This document shows, piece by piece, positions 47,806 through 60,617 of a stretch of 64,000 nucleotides of DNA. The first letter of the stretch is position 1; every line of letters begins with the position of its first letter. A program made the translations under genes and the position numbers. Below the pieces are notes generated by a model that saw only the letters and a program-made list of their open reading frames with translations, was not told the origin of the DNA and searched no databases. The stretch is from Spodoptera frugiperda (Eukaryota; Arthropoda; Insecta; Lepidoptera; Noctuidae), in NCBI RefSeq assembly GCF_023101765.2, contig NC_064237.1, positions 7,969,649-8,033,648 on the forward strand. The letters run 5' to 3'.

Positions 47806-48845
47806 GTACCTAATACCACGGTGATAAACCGTTTAACAGCATGTAATGACTTTATACCATGCAGTTGTAATTCATTATAATTTATGCATAACTACATACG
47901 TTAGGTAGGTACTTAAGTTTTCCATGTAAAACCCTCCATATGTACATAGGCACACGTTTTTCATATACCTAAGTGAAATAATGCATTTCGTGATCACGTG
48001 ATATTTAAAAACAAATGTTTTGTTAATGTTTGTTGTTTTTTATTTACTTTCAAAATTGTGTTTTGAAAGTGTGTCTTAAAGTTGAATTTTGTTTGTTTTA
48101 TTGTTGAATATGTTCAAGTCATTTAGGTACGCAAGTGCGATAGTTCGGCTAGTTAGGCAGCGACGCTATATTTGTTACTATTTCTTTTTTCTCTAAACCA
48201 TTGAAGTGCAGATTAAAAACAAAAAATTATATAAACCTAAACATTTATTATTTATTGACTTATTTATTATTTATTGATATTTAACTATAACATGTCATAT
48301 CAAAAGTTAAATAATATCGTCATGTTTTATAATAGGAATTTCAGACACAGGTATTGTGTACCTACCCTTACAATAATACAACTACGTCAGATAAAATAGC
48401 TATGTTCTATCACCAGTGTCATTAACTTCCTATACCATTCGATATACAACTTAATAAATACTAGCTAAAGGTTCAAAATCAAAAGAAAATCTTTAACGCG
48501 ATACGTAAGGTAACAGTACCAGTCTATGTCCCACGCGTGGTAAATTTTCATTATTTGAAAACTGCTACTTTTATAGGTAAGGCAGGACAATAGAAGCATG
48601 CAGCATGTGAAATTAATCCTATGGACCATATCGCTGTAAATATTTTCTTAGAATAAAAAATATTCTACGATAATATCACAGATGTGTGAGAAAAATTCTT
48701 TCAGCTACATATAAGCAAAGACTAAAATATGAATACATAATTACATACATATTAATGTATCTATTCATTCACAAATTTTGTTAAATCAACAACAGCCTGT
48801 ATTAGTTCACTGCAGAACTGATAGTTGTCCTCATTTATTTTAATG

Positions 48846-49042
48846 TTGCCCCACATTACAATTTTCTCCTGTGTCATGGGTGCGTTTACAAACATGTATA
48901 CAATTTCACATACAAATGACACCCAAACCCAAAGCAACAATTTGTGAATTACACAAAGAACTGCTCCTTGCGGGAATTGATTCTGCTACTCGTTACACGG
49001 CAGCCAGTTGTCCAGCCTCCGCGTCAACTGTGCAGTCACTTT
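48846..49042 (+). repeat. SINE-like family D copy
   Basis: GCCCCACATTACAATTTTCT, GTGCGTTTACAAACATG, TTACACAAAGAACTGCTCCT, then GCGTCAACTGTGCAGTC. Full length. Confidence 0.82.
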
Positions 49043-49468
49043 ATTACTGTTTTTGTGTATATAGTATACTTATAAATTGTTACGTGCACAAAATACCATT
49101 TTGAGTATACATACAGACACAACTGCATACAATATTAGGTAACTGCCAATAAATGCATAGTTAATAGCTCTTTACAATTTTTATTTAGGTCTTTTATAAT
49201 TGAAATGATTTAATTTCGAAATCGATACTGATTCATGTCAGGTTAATGTTTGAATATAAGTTTTGCAACATGTAGCTTAGTATTTAATACACTTAATTGT
49301 ATTGTCTGTTCCGGGTTTTTGCAAAAACGTTATTTTTCCTATACTAGTTTTTATAACCGAAATTGTAACTGCCGAGGCAGGAGGTCTCCGATCGATTTGG
49401 CTATAAAATTAGGTACTGAGGACTTTTTAGTTCGATTCTCGTAGTACGCGTTTGCTTTACGTTTAAGG

Positions 49469-49560
49469 TAATCGAAACGAGAACATTTTCGGCGCTCTGA
49501 TTAGTTGGTTTATTCCAGCCGGCCAATCAAAGAAAACTCGTACTTAGGCTTTGGATCGAA
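49469..49560. repeat. MITE family G, decayed copy
   Basis: TAATCGAAACGAGAAC, then TTCGGCGCTCTGATTAGTTG and CAGCCGGCCAATCAAAG, resembling 3049-3134; the right arm is degraded. Confidence 0.55.
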
Positions 49561-50054
49561 AATCCTTAACAAAAAACTAAGATAGGCTCATCTCCATTTA
49601 GGTAACAAGGAACTGAAAACATAGGTGATAAGTTTGTATTCCATTGTATAAATTGTGCACTTCTTGTCAAAAACCCTCCCGGGAATTCGAAATGGTGTTT
49701 TAATGTTGCTTAACTTACGAAAAAACATTTAATATAATGTGCTTTATTAGAAAATTCTATTAATTAATTAATTAAGTCTTAATAGATTTTTTTTAATAGG
49801 TTCTAGTTTAATTGAATAGGTCTTATTAGTGCTATTGACAGAGTTATAAATTGAATTAATAACGATATAATAATTAATTTACTTAGCATTATTATGGAAA
49901 TTAATATTCAAACATAAAACTTATGACATTTAATTTACGCATTTATGAGTTAACATAGACAATAATGTCTGTCAACATCTATTATATTCTTTGTAAATAT
50001 AACATTAATAGTGTTTATTATTGCAATAATTGAATTGTGTATAGTAATACTCAG

Positions 50055-50128
50055 TGGTCATTTTTGTGGTCAAATTCTCCCCTAGCGCCGGTCACTTTTG
50101 TGGTAAAATTTTCTGCTAGCGCCGATCG
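50055..50128. repeat. Two about 36-bp direct repeats
   Basis: GTCATTTTTGTGGTCAAATT, then CTCCCCTAGCGCCG, is followed at once by GTCACTTTTGTGGTAAAATT, then TTCTGCTAGCGCCG. A related inverted block (GTGGTGGTCACCGGTGACCG) lies at 51121-51142. Confidence 0.65.
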
Positions 50129-51200
50129 CTTTTGCCCTCATGGCATTTAATGTGTTAAGTAACCATTACATGACTCTGGATACGACAATAAGTGAATCTA
50201 GGATCAATGTAGATTTACTAAACAGTAAATTACGAAAACACGAGGAAAATGTTGATGGCACATAGGAACTAGGTACAACACATTTCTTATTTAAACAGGC
50301 ATGTAAGATCTTAATGGTCTCATTAAGAGAAAATTGCTGTAATAAAATAAATATAATAATTATGCGATTAATGTCAGTGATAGGCATAGCAACCATTAGA
50401 AAATAATTTCCCTACCTAGGTATCACTGGAAAATAGTTAACATATTTTTTTTTTCAATAAAGTTTATTGGTTTTTATTGTATTTTATTTTTATTTTTTAT
50501 TTTTATAGGTATATAGTGGGTATAAACCGCTCGTAAGATTAATGTACCTAAAACAAAATAAAATTAAGAATAAATATGTTGTTGATATAAATTATGGAAG
50601 TGCGTGAATGTTATTTTATAATAGGTATAAACAAAATATAGAAAAGCATAAATATTATTGCATATTTATATTTGCAACGCTGAAAATTTTCCGCGCTTTA
50701 ACGAGTAGTAAAGATAAATAAATACACATGAGACAAGTACGTAATTGTTAAGTGAAGTATTTAAGTATAAATTAACTTAATATGGTTGACAAGCCTAGTC
50801 ATTTCTTAGATTTATAAAATGCTGTTCAATAAAAAATAATATGAAATATGTATTGTTAACTTAGTTACGTAACGGTTATGAATTATATTACACTTATTAC
50901 TTGTCGTTAAACAAGCAAGGTTATGGTATTCAATTCCGCAAAACTTATGAGTGGGATAATAATACTAAAAAAACTGTTTATATACAATGAAATACATGTA
51001 TTAACTTTACTTTGTTTACTTTCGTGGGGTAAAATAACCATAAAATTTTAAAGATGGACCAGTTACTTATATCTATTTTTCTGCTAAGTTTTATCCAAAT
51101 TCATTTAACACATTGAACGCCGTGGTGGTCACCGGTGACCGACGTTAGCGGAGGATTTGACTTAAGTGCCAAAAAGGTGTAAATTATTTCATTACATATT

Positions 51201-51302
51201 AAGGGCTTGTTTCACAATGTCTGGATAACCGCTATGTCCCAGATATATTTGAATTAAGAACGTAATTAGTATGAATTATCTGTCACATAAGATCATCGGG
51301 TA
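51201..51302 (-). repeat. Repeat, second of an inverted pair
   Basis: AAGGGCTTGTTTCACAATGT, CTGGATAACCGCTATGTCCC, to GATCATCGGGTA. It is the reverse complement of 45485-45597 with differences. Confidence 0.7.
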
Positions 51303-51828
51303 TTTATATGAAGATGGTGAAACAGGGGGTAACTGTCATAAATATTAAGTTGAACATAATATGTTACATTTACATTGTAAGTTACAATAATAAACAACCA
51401 TATTTGTTATTTACGAGTATCTACATACTTACGGCGTTTTAATTACAACGGTTTTGTAAATATGGGCAAATGACACTTAATTAAATCATAAATTTAAAAA
51501 TGAATTAAATATTTTCCAAAATATTTTTATCGTTCACTTTTAAAGGATTTCCAGTCTATCAAAAAGTTATAAAATATGTCATTATTTTATCCTGTTTTCA
51601 AGGCTGCAACTGAAGCAAGGGCCTTGTCTTGTTGTAATAAAAAACTTTCTATAATTTTACATAATTTATTTTTATATTTTTTGCCTTTTTTATTTAAGTA
51701 TGTTTCTATTGTTTTAGTTTTATAACTTATTATTTATATTTCTTTATTACTTATTATTATCTATTGATATAGATTACTAGTAATTTACTTGTAATTAAAC
51801 AAAGGAAAAAGCTAATTAAAAATATAAC

Positions 51829-51881
51829 TTAATTATTTATAAAACAATATGCGGAGTGCATATTGTTTTATAAATAATTAA
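51829..51881. repeat. Perfect 24-bp hairpin with a third arm copy
   Basis: 51829-51852 (TTAATTATTTATAAAACAAT, then ATGC) is the exact complement of 51858-51881, with loop GGAGT. A direct third copy of the arm lies at about 51900-51922. Confidence 0.8.
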
Positions 51882-54102
51882 TTATTTATTTATATAATAC
51901 TTAATTATTTATAAAACAATATGTACTCCTACTTAGATTTAAACAGCGATTTATTATTTTAAAATTAAGCTTAACTAAATTTTCTATGGGCTTTCAAATT
52001 ATTGATAAAATTTGTATTTAAAAAAGTATTTTAAAGGGGATATACCACATAATATACCCAAATTCCGATTTATCTTTATTTTGCATAAACTACTTACATA
52101 TTTTTATTTTAAGTTCCATTAGTTTTAACCGTGCAGTATAGTCAGCTTCACTACTACCTCAAAATAAAATTTATCTATATTAATTTTCTTAAAAATATTA
52201 CTATAAGTACCTAATCTACTAGAGTTGTAACACTTTGCGTAAAAGATATGTCGATATCGATACATATCGAGGAAGCGAGTAGTAACACGTAATTATCGAC
52301 AACAGTTCATCACCTAAGTCGGCAACTTTCGTAACGCGGCCTTCCTTTCAGTTACGATCACATCTCTTCCTGCATGCTAAATATATATATTATATATATG
52401 TATACAATAGGTATATTTATTAAATACATAGTAGGTATATAGCTGCTTGGGTTTTATGCTCTATTACAGATAGATCGTTATGTTTTTTGAAACTTTTAAC
52501 TTGAAACTAGTAATTAGCAAAAAGGGTTAACTTTTTTCCAGTTAACTTCTAATGCCATGTTCATAAGATTTATATCATATAGTATATTTTTTTCTGTTAT
52601 TCTCGTGTTTGTTTGCCTGATGGTTAGACAATAGCGTAAATGTGACTATTATATGAAGTATATATAATTTTATAAAATATATGATCTCTACATGTAGCTG
52701 TTAATTTAAATAGCTTTAGAAAAAAATAAAAAACACTATATAATAAACACTTTGATTTGAAGGAGTAGTTCAGAAAAATGTCAATAAATTTTAGAAAATC
52801 TCCGTTGTTTGCTCGGTTAATCCCTTAGCAAACCAACACAGAAACATCAGATCAAGCTATAATTGAAATGTATTCATATCATACTACATCTAGTTACAAA
52901 ATTAACATAACACTCATTACGATTACTTCCTCTAGCTAATTACATAATCCATTAACCATTCATAAACACTCTTTATATAACTTACGACACTGCATTAGAA
53001 TATTTTGCAAATATTTGTTGTCCAATGTCAAGACCGTTTTTGTTTAAACTATGATGATCACATTTGTATTGTTTATTATCAGAGTACAATGAACTTAGGA
53101 ATGTGATTATCTTTTCCTTTATCCTTTCTTTCGTGGCCCCATGATTGGATTTTGTCTTATGTCGTGAATGCACAAACATTATAAATTACTTAGATCTGGC
53201 AAAACATCATTTACACGTGTGTATTATACCTTATGGAGAAATCTCTTATGACTTCATTTAAAACATTTATTTGTTATCATCTTGGCTGACAATATATGTA
53301 TAAATGAGCGAAATAGGCCCAGTAGTTAAACCAAAAAGTGCATTATTCTCTCTGAGCTAATTTGAACACTCTTTACAAATCCGGCATTATAACAGCCGCG
53401 CCGCATGTTCGTAACATTCCTAGACAACCTATAACATTGCAGCTCTTCGGTGGTCAATATTTTGTTAGAAAATATATATATTTTTTAATTATCTTCGGTT
53501 TTTGTTGAAATATTTAGTTGTATCGTGCTTCTGTGGACGAGTACTACTTGTAGTTTCATTTAAATCATATGAGTGATCATACTGTATGAATAATGTTATG
53601 TGCGGGAAGCATACCCAAATGACCCACCGCTGCATCAACTGTACAGTCAAACCAATATTATAAATGCGAAAGTTTGCGAGTCTGTCTTCACTCTTCATAT
53701 TATGTACAGTATGTTATTTTCCATTCTGATGTTTTGAATTTCAGCTGTTCAGGAACAAAGAGTACTCGTAATACATCATAATAGCAACACCGTTTTAAAC
53801 TGGTGCACTGTCTTCAAACTATATGCTTGGACAGATGGGAAGTTTAAAGTCATTAATGCACCTCATGATTAACGGTCAGTTATAAAGTATAAATTAATAT
53901 TACTTAGTTGCTGAATTGTATGTGTATGTATGGAAAGCCGAGACGTGTTATTTTGTCAAATTTGTCGGAAAATTCGATGCGCAGGATGGGCGTAGCGCGT
54001 AGCACACGCATGATATCGGAGTATGTATTTGCACATGTATGTTTAAAATTATAAAGGGAGTTACGTTTTCTTTATTCGTTATAAAGTAAAGACAAAGTGA
54101 CT

Positions 54103-54372
54103 GCGTCGTTGGTCAAGTGGTCGTAAGTGCGACTGCTGGACGAGGGGTCTCTGGTTCGATTGCCGGGTCGGACAAAGTATTACTGGGCATTTTTTGTTTT
54201 CAAAAATTTGTCAGTAGTAGCACGAAGCCTGGAATTGTACTCAGTATATGGCAATAGACTCAACTCCTATTACATGGGACTTGCGCAACACAAATGGTGT
54301 AAAAGTGGGTTTACCCCGAAGGGTTAGGCAGAGGTGTACATTACGGCACGTTATAGGAGGCGTGACGGTGCA
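54103..54372 (+). repeat. SINE-like family A, near full-length
   Basis: GCGTCGTTGGTCAAGTGGTC, CTGGTTCGATTGCCGGGTCG (B-box-like), ACAAAGTATTACTGGGCATT, to GGAGGCGTGACGGTG. The tRNA-like head with B box shows the Pol III origin of the family. Confidence 0.87.
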
Positions 54373-54868
54373 TATTATGTTCCACAAAGTCTTGGAAAGG
54401 CCAAGTGACAGTGAAAAATTTAATCGTATATATAATCTTGTAATTAAAAGTAGCTGTATACTGGTATTTTGGTATTTATTTACGCACTTAACGGAGTAGT
54501 TAACAAAAATAGATACATTTTAATACTTGATTCTCTCGTTTATTCATTAATTTGCATAACATGTTTATATTATCATAGTGTATAAAATATATTTAAGGGG
54601 TTAACAGCCTTAGTTTTGTTTCTATTGATATGAAAATTTACTTAATTAACTACGAATAGCTGCATATTAAGAGTTACCTACACATCTTTTCTTATTTTAT
54701 TTTAGTAAGTTGCTGCGTACGTGTTGCACATCTCATTTATGATTGTTTTATTAAAGTCATTTGTGTTGATCAAGTTAAGGATTACATTCTTCAGTATAAG
54801 CATAAGCGGAACATTCTTCAGAATAACTATAATTTGTCTCTCTCTCTTTCAAACAACAAAAGCTAAAA

Positions 54869-55027
54869 TCCTACTAATATTATAAATGCGAAAAGTTTGT
54901 ATGTTTGTTTGTTTGTTACTCCCTCACGTCAAAACGAAATTTGGAACAGGGGTAGATTATGGGCTGACAAAAATATAGGCCACTTTTATCCCAAGGAAAC
55001 GCGGGCGAAGTCGCTGACAGAAGCTAG
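54869..55027 (+). mobile_element. Small Helitron-like element
   Basis: TCCTACTAATATTATAAATG at the start after A; end GGAAACGCGGGCGAAGTCGC, then TGACAGAAGCTAG before T. The TC/CTAG ends, a GC stem near the 3' end and the A/T target fit non-autonomous Helitrons. (TTTG)n lies at 54904-54920. Confidence 0.7.
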
Positions 55028-56517
55028 TCTTAAACACATACCATAGTAACTTATACGGAGGCGATCTAATCTGTAAAAGCGAGCTAAAATGTAAAACCGG
55101 TCTTAATTATAACGCGTGCTCTCAATGTTGCCCCGATTATTGAGACCGACTTTTCCGAACAGAAACATCAATTTTCTTAAACTTAATTCTCTTTATCGTT
55201 ATGTCCTTGCTTTCTTTAGAATTGTTTTTAATTGTTTTCATTGCCCGTTTATAATATCTTTTAACACGTCCTCATGCTTTGAAGTAGGTAACATTTGCAT
55301 ATAGATGTGAAAACTAGAATTTTCAATTTTCATTACCGTCTCAATTGTTTTAAGCTAGGTAGTATCTAGGTAGTAGTATCCTTAAAATCATCTACTAAGT
55401 CTGAAAAATACTATGCTGAAAACCACATTAAAATAGTTTCTTACAAACGCGAAATAATCGCGCAACATACTGGTCAAATTGAGAACCTTTTTTTTAAGTA
55501 GTTTAAAATGTCTACCTATTATGTCTCTAAACGTAGTTACTATTTGCTCTCCTTCAATGAAAAAATTGTTTCCAAAAAATATCGTTCTAAACTGAACACA
55601 ACTACAAACTTTACTTAACAAGAATCTAAAGAAAACTAACCAAATAACAATTTTCCATGCCTCATGAAACACATACTCAAATCGCACACACGCGTCACGA
55701 CCACCCACGAGGCAGTATCTTTCCATAAAACAAACTAGTCCATTTATAGTTAAAATGTAAAGCACTATGTCGGCATTTGTAGCATACTCGTATGTCAATA
55801 GGGATATAAATTGCAAATTGTCACTTAATATACAATTATCTTATAACGCTAGACGATAATAATTAGTGTCACGTTTCAATCGCTTGAGTGGTGCCGCACG
55901 TGACCGCCTTGCATTGTGGATCTATAAGCCTTATGAATAGATCTGTATCAGAAAACATCAATGGGAGGTTTTATCTAGTTGTTATAGCTTCACTGTCTGA
56001 TTAAAGAATAGACATGTTTTGTTTTGAATGTTCAGAAATAGCGTGGTGTATAAATAGAGGTTTTTGAGTTTGAAATTTGTAAGTTAGAGGCGCTGGTGTC
56101 GCTTTAAGTCCGCTGGCCTTCAATTCGGTGGTAATGGTTAAATAACCTTTGATTAGTACTTATTTAAAAAAATGCTACATTCATACAAGGAACTACTCAC
56201 TAGGTACTTATTAAGACAATAAGTGATTCAATTATGTATTAATGAACAAATCTCATTGTATATTTTAGCATAATATTTACATAAATGAGAAACGTGTAAC
56301 ACCATGCTTTACTAATGATAAGTGTGCACTAGAGATTTCAAGTAAATCTATCAATTATTCAAATGTAAACCTCATGTAATCATCATTTAATTTTATATCT
56401 GTAGTCAGAAAAAGTAAGAACTAATTTAGTACTAAGTTTCAAAAGTTAAACATACACAATTATACATGTCCTTTACAGTTATAACGTTATTAAAATAATC
56501 TCTACACAAAACAATAA
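55028..56517. other. Stretch without supported genes
   Basis: A 142-codon minus-strand frame (55388-55816) starts with TTG and crosses a degraded family A head (GAGGCAG near 55709), so it is not taken as a gene. Nothing else stands out. Confidence 0.45.
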
Positions 56518-56640
56518 TAGGGGTTGAGCCTATTGCCATATACTGGGCACGATTCCAGACTCCGTGCTACTACTGAGAATATTTCGAATACATCGATAAC
56601 CAAAACCAGCAATACTTTGTCCGACGCGGGAATCGAACAG
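56518..56640 (-). repeat. SINE-like family A, partial
   Basis: TAGGGGTTGAGCCTATTGCC, CCAGACTCCGTGCTACTACT, to AATACTTTGTCCGACGCGGG; minus orientation, head missing. Confidence 0.8.
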
Positions 56641-56999
56641 CAATCGTAATATTATAGTCAAGGTAACGTTTCTAAGAAAGTAAAATTTGGAAAAATCACC
56701 AGAAAAAATGAGAAGTAGGGCGGGTCGCAATTAAGAAAAATTCAATAAACAATGTTTGTTTATATGGAATCTCGTGTATTTGTGCAGATTTCTCGATAAC
56801 CTTGGCATCACTCTTCAAGAGTTTTCACACAGGATGCAACATGCAACGCCATTGTACTAATAGCATGCATTACATTTTTGTTGGAAAACTACGGAAAAAA
56901 TATGTAGGTATGTGTTCAAAGAACGCATTGCTATAGCTGACACGAGTGACACACCTCTTTATTTACTTAAAGGAAAACATGGCATAACATAAAGTCCGT

Positions 57000-57141
57000 T
57001 TTACCCGCGAACAGGTTACCGGGGCTCCGGCTCAAAGCAGGAGAAGGAACGGGGTGATTTTTAGTCAGTAAGAGTCTGACAAACCCTCTCGCCTTACCCA
57101 AGGCGGGAGAAGTCATTGGATGATTTTCCCCCCTCAAAAAA
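57000..57141 (+). repeat. SINE-like family B copy
   Basis: ACCGGGGCTCCGGCTCAAAG to TTTTCCCCCCTCAAAAAA; plus orientation, first about 15 bases altered. Confidence 0.83.
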
Positions 57142-57905
57142 GGGTATAAGCAGAGGTGCACGAATACCTGTTTTCCATCGTCCAATGTTACAACTCTCAT
57201 GTCATTAGGCTATGAATCTTGCTATTATGGTCATACTATAAGTGTCACGTCACTTTTCGAAAGAAAACAATTTTTTTTCGAAAACATTTTCAAGAACATT
57301 TCTTGTTCGGGAGTACCGATCAGTAGAGGCTTGTGTTTACTAGACCAACGAGGCAGTTGATAAAAAAGATGAAGAAATCCTTTTATAACGGTATAAGTCT
57401 ACGAAATAATTAACATTAAACTAAAAATACGCAAAAACGTTACCTAAGTATAGTAATGAAACAAGTGTTTTGTATTAAGTCGTTTGTAATTCGATTCACG
57501 TAATATTTTCGTGTTCGCAAAACTCGACTTTATACAATAATAAATTGAAACGAATTTCAAGTGCATTCATTGAACACTATCACTAATTAAGCGTAAAACG
57601 TTTGATCTCCGTAAAATTAATTTTGTATTGCGATCAAGTTTAAACCATTATCAGAAGTCAGGTACAATTCTGAGAAAATTGCAAATAGTTTCATGATTTG
57701 TAACCTTTTTGATCTTGATTAAAAACAATTTACTCTTTGTGTTATAAAAACTTTTTGCTCTGTCATTGCTAGATAATTAGGTGTTACAATTCGAGTGTTT
57801 TAGAATTGTTCAATAAAGCTTAAAGTAAACAATGACTTGCCCTTTTAATCGTTTCGTAGGTAAATACTTCATTAATTTTAACTTTAATTATAGTAAACAT
57901 CCAAA

Positions 57906-58030
57906 TTAACTAAAAAACATGGTATATTAATGGAGAAAAGCTATACTAGTTTCGAGTCACAGCGCATAATGCTCATAATTAAGAGTTCCTTTGTGTCTCG
58001 AAACTAGTAGAGCGTGATTTTCTTAGTTAA
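57906..58030. repeat. MITE family E copy
   Basis: Ends TTAACTAAAAAACATG and GTGATTTTCTTAGTTAA; inner arms CTATACTAGTTTCGAGTCAC and GTGTCTCGAAACTAGTAGAG are complementary. Confidence 0.85.
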
Positions 58031-58470
58031 TTAAGTAACTCACATTACAATTTTTATAGAAATGTAGTAAACATACAATTTCTAAAAATCGGATTATTTT
58101 TATATTGTTAAGAACAACAGCGATTGTAAATTTTCATTGTCGCCTACTCAGTACTTAGAGTTAGATATCTACTTGTACTCAGTTTGCGCGATGTCGTTTG
58201 ATTTACGGCATCAAGGTGAAAGGGACCGGCAGAACGACTCTCTTGCAGCTGATAACCAATTACTGCGCGTTCCTTAGTTTCCGCACGATTAAGGTCTTAA
58301 ATCGTAGGTCGTTTCTATTGTCTTAATCTGAAGGTGAAAGTGTTTAGAGCTTGGGTGCGAAATGGTTGTACATTACCATGTGGGAAGACAGTTGTTACTT
58401 GTAATACAAGATAATTTGACTTATTAGAGAAAAGTTTTTTTTTATAATAACTGTCGCGAGATATACTACA

Positions 58471-58622
58471 TTAACTAAAAATCAAGGTTTATTCAAGTTA
58501 ATTAATAGAGAAAAGCTCTACTAATTGCTCGCTGATCATGATGAAGAGTCCCTCTGTGACTCGAAACTAGTAGAGCTTTTCTCCATTAATTTACGTGAGT
58601 ACCTACACCGTGATTTTTAGTA
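58471..58622. repeat. MITE family E copy
   Basis: Ends TTAACTAAAAATCAAGG and CCGTGATTTTTAGTAA; inside, GAGAAAAGCTCTACTAATTG against CTAGTAGAGCTTTTCTCCAT. It lies only about 440 bp from the previous family E copy. Confidence 0.85.
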
Positions 58623-58656
58623 AGAGAAAATCTTGTTGAATCTTAGAGGAACAACA

Positions 58657-59109
58657 GTTGTATAGTATTTACTTAAATAACTTTAAGGTAGAACGGGAAT
58701 TGTATCAAATTGCAGCAATCGATCACTCAGGTCTTAACCATTATACGGAATCCGAACAACGCATCAATACCTCCAGTCTATCAACATTAAGTAAAACTGA
58801 AAAGTGGCAATTATGCAGAGTATCCAATAAAACGCGGCTCAACTTACGGCTTCTTGGAAAGCTGCGATTTAATGCGTTTAAATTACAATGTGTCTCGAGC
58901 CGCGAAACCACCGCCAGCCTGTCTAGCTCTGCAGACCTGTTTGGCAGCTCAGCAGCCATTGGCCGGTCGCATCGTACGACGGAATCCACTCATCCACTTC
59001 GGGCTAGGACACAACACTGCGATATGAGAACGCAATGCAAAACGCTGTCGTACAGCAATGAAATGCTATTACATTCTGGGAAACTACACTATTTGTTTTT
59101 TTTTTGTTA
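58657..59109 (+). other. GC-richer single-copy block with an open frame, unassigned
   Basis: About 450 bases more balanced in base composition than the flanks. An open frame of 150 codons (58658-59110, TTG start) reads a Ser-rich stretch (TTASLSSSADLFGSSAA) but matches no family I know, and it runs into the SINE D copy. The unusual composition continues on the far side of that SINE (59310-59700). It could be an exon, a pseudogene or an unknown repeat. Confidence 0.2.
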
Positions 59110-59305
59110 AAAACTTTGCCCCATACTAGGATTTTTTCCTGTGTCGTGGGTGCGTTTACAAACATATAATTCCACATACACATGACACCCAGACCCGAAA
59201 CAACAATTTGTGGATCACACAAAGAGTTGCTCCGTGTGGGAATCGAACCCGCTACACGTTACACGGCAGCCAGTTGCCCAGCCACCGTGCCAACCGTGTA
59301 GTCAT
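59110..59305 (+). repeat. SINE-like family D, best copy
   Basis: GCCCCATACTAGGATTTTTT, GTGTCGTGGGTGCGTTTACA, GGATCACACAAAGAGTTGCT, GGCAGCCAGTTGCCCAGCCA, to CCAACCGTGTAGTC. Closest of the four copies to a consensus. Confidence 0.85.
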
Positions 59306-59747
59306 CTATCTACTATCAGGACAGAACAATTAATTAATTTGTCCACTGTTACAATACGTCAGAAATTTCCACAATACGTTGTATGGTGTCGCAGATTTTT
59401 GCGGTACGGCGTCGCAACGCAATGTTGTGTCCTCACCCTTTGATAGAAACTTTTTCGCGGATCGATGTAAAAACGACCAGTTCTAACGAGTTTCTCGATA
59501 CCAATGCCGAATTAGGCAACTGACTTGACAGGAACGTGCGTTTCAGGTCCATATTGGTACGGCTTAATGATCCGAGTCGATTGTGGACAGTGCATACGTC
59601 ACTACAATTCGGTGTTAGATCGACAACCGTCAACGGGAATTTTAACGGCCGCGCTTTGATCTGTATTCTATGAACGGTGACGGAACGGAAATTATAAAAC
59701 CGTTTTTGTTTGACGATGCATCATCGGCGTTGAGGTTTGTTGTGTAC

Positions 59748-60010
59748 TTTTTATGGACGTATCACCTGATGACACTGGGACATTTGAAACACCAGAGGCG
59801 TAACAAGTGCGTTGCCGGCATTTTGAGGGTTAAAAATTTAAGACTTGTTGGGGAGTCGGGGATTGGGAAGATGAGGAAGGTGGGAATCGGGCCTCCGGTA
59901 ACCTCACTCACACAACGCAAGCGTTGTTTCACATCGGTTTTCGGAAAAGCCGTGGTATCACTCCGGTCGAGCCGGCCCATTCGTACCGAAGCATGGCTCT
60001 CCCACACTTC
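59748..60010 (-). repeat. SINE-like family C copy
   Basis: CGTATCACCTGATGACACTG on the left to CGAAGCATGGCTCTCCCACA on the right, minus orientation. Confidence 0.87.
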
Positions 60011-60617
60011 GACTACTTCGAAATTACATTTTATTTTGCATTCTTTTAGTAGGTAGTAGTACCTACTTATAAAGGAAGCCTGGATCACATCTGTCACAGA
60101 AGTGACATTGAAATGATTTCTAGCTTTGTGCAGTATCACAATACAGGCTAGGTCTAAAGGTATGGTGTTACACGTGATCCATTGTCATACAGTATTCATG
60201 CAACTGTAGAATTTCCTCATATGCATCTGTTGACGTGAATATTCATGATTCCCATAAACGTGGAAATTTTAATACAATTTGTAAATCATTTTAATAGTAC
60301 TATGATTTAATGATTTGTTTATTTACCTGTTATGTAGACATAACGATATAAGAGTGTAGTATAAAGACATAGGTATGAATGTTCATGCCTTTCCTTTAGA
60401 TGCAGACAACATTACAGACATAATTTACAAGAATTGATTTATTGAATACAGTTTATCTTGATGAAGAGAACCCTAGACACCAACGCAAAATTTTCCGCAC
60501 GACCATCAATAGAAGTCAATTCAGCGAATTATTAGTCTTCCTAGATGAGCAACACCAATTACACCTACACCGCGGTTTCCCACAAAACGTCCAATAATGT
60601 CTAGGCAAGCGTAGTGT

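Larger units (their letters stand above)
49561..54102. other. AT-rich gene-free stretch with small repeats
   Basis: Holds the direct repeats at 50055-50128, the inverted-pair copy at 51201-51302, the hairpin at 51829-51881 and an AT dinucleotide tract (52380-52410). No supported ORF or exon. It may be intronic if the 46.8-kb gene is real. Confidence 0.4.

Noticed and set aside
54103..54180. tRNA gene
   Set aside because: Only the A/B-box-like head of SINE family A; it lacks a pairing acceptor stem and is followed by SINE body sequence.
55388..55816. 142-codon minus-strand open frame
   Set aside because: Starts with TTG, very Phe/Ile/Val-rich as AT-rich noncoding DNA often is, and crosses a degraded SINE head.
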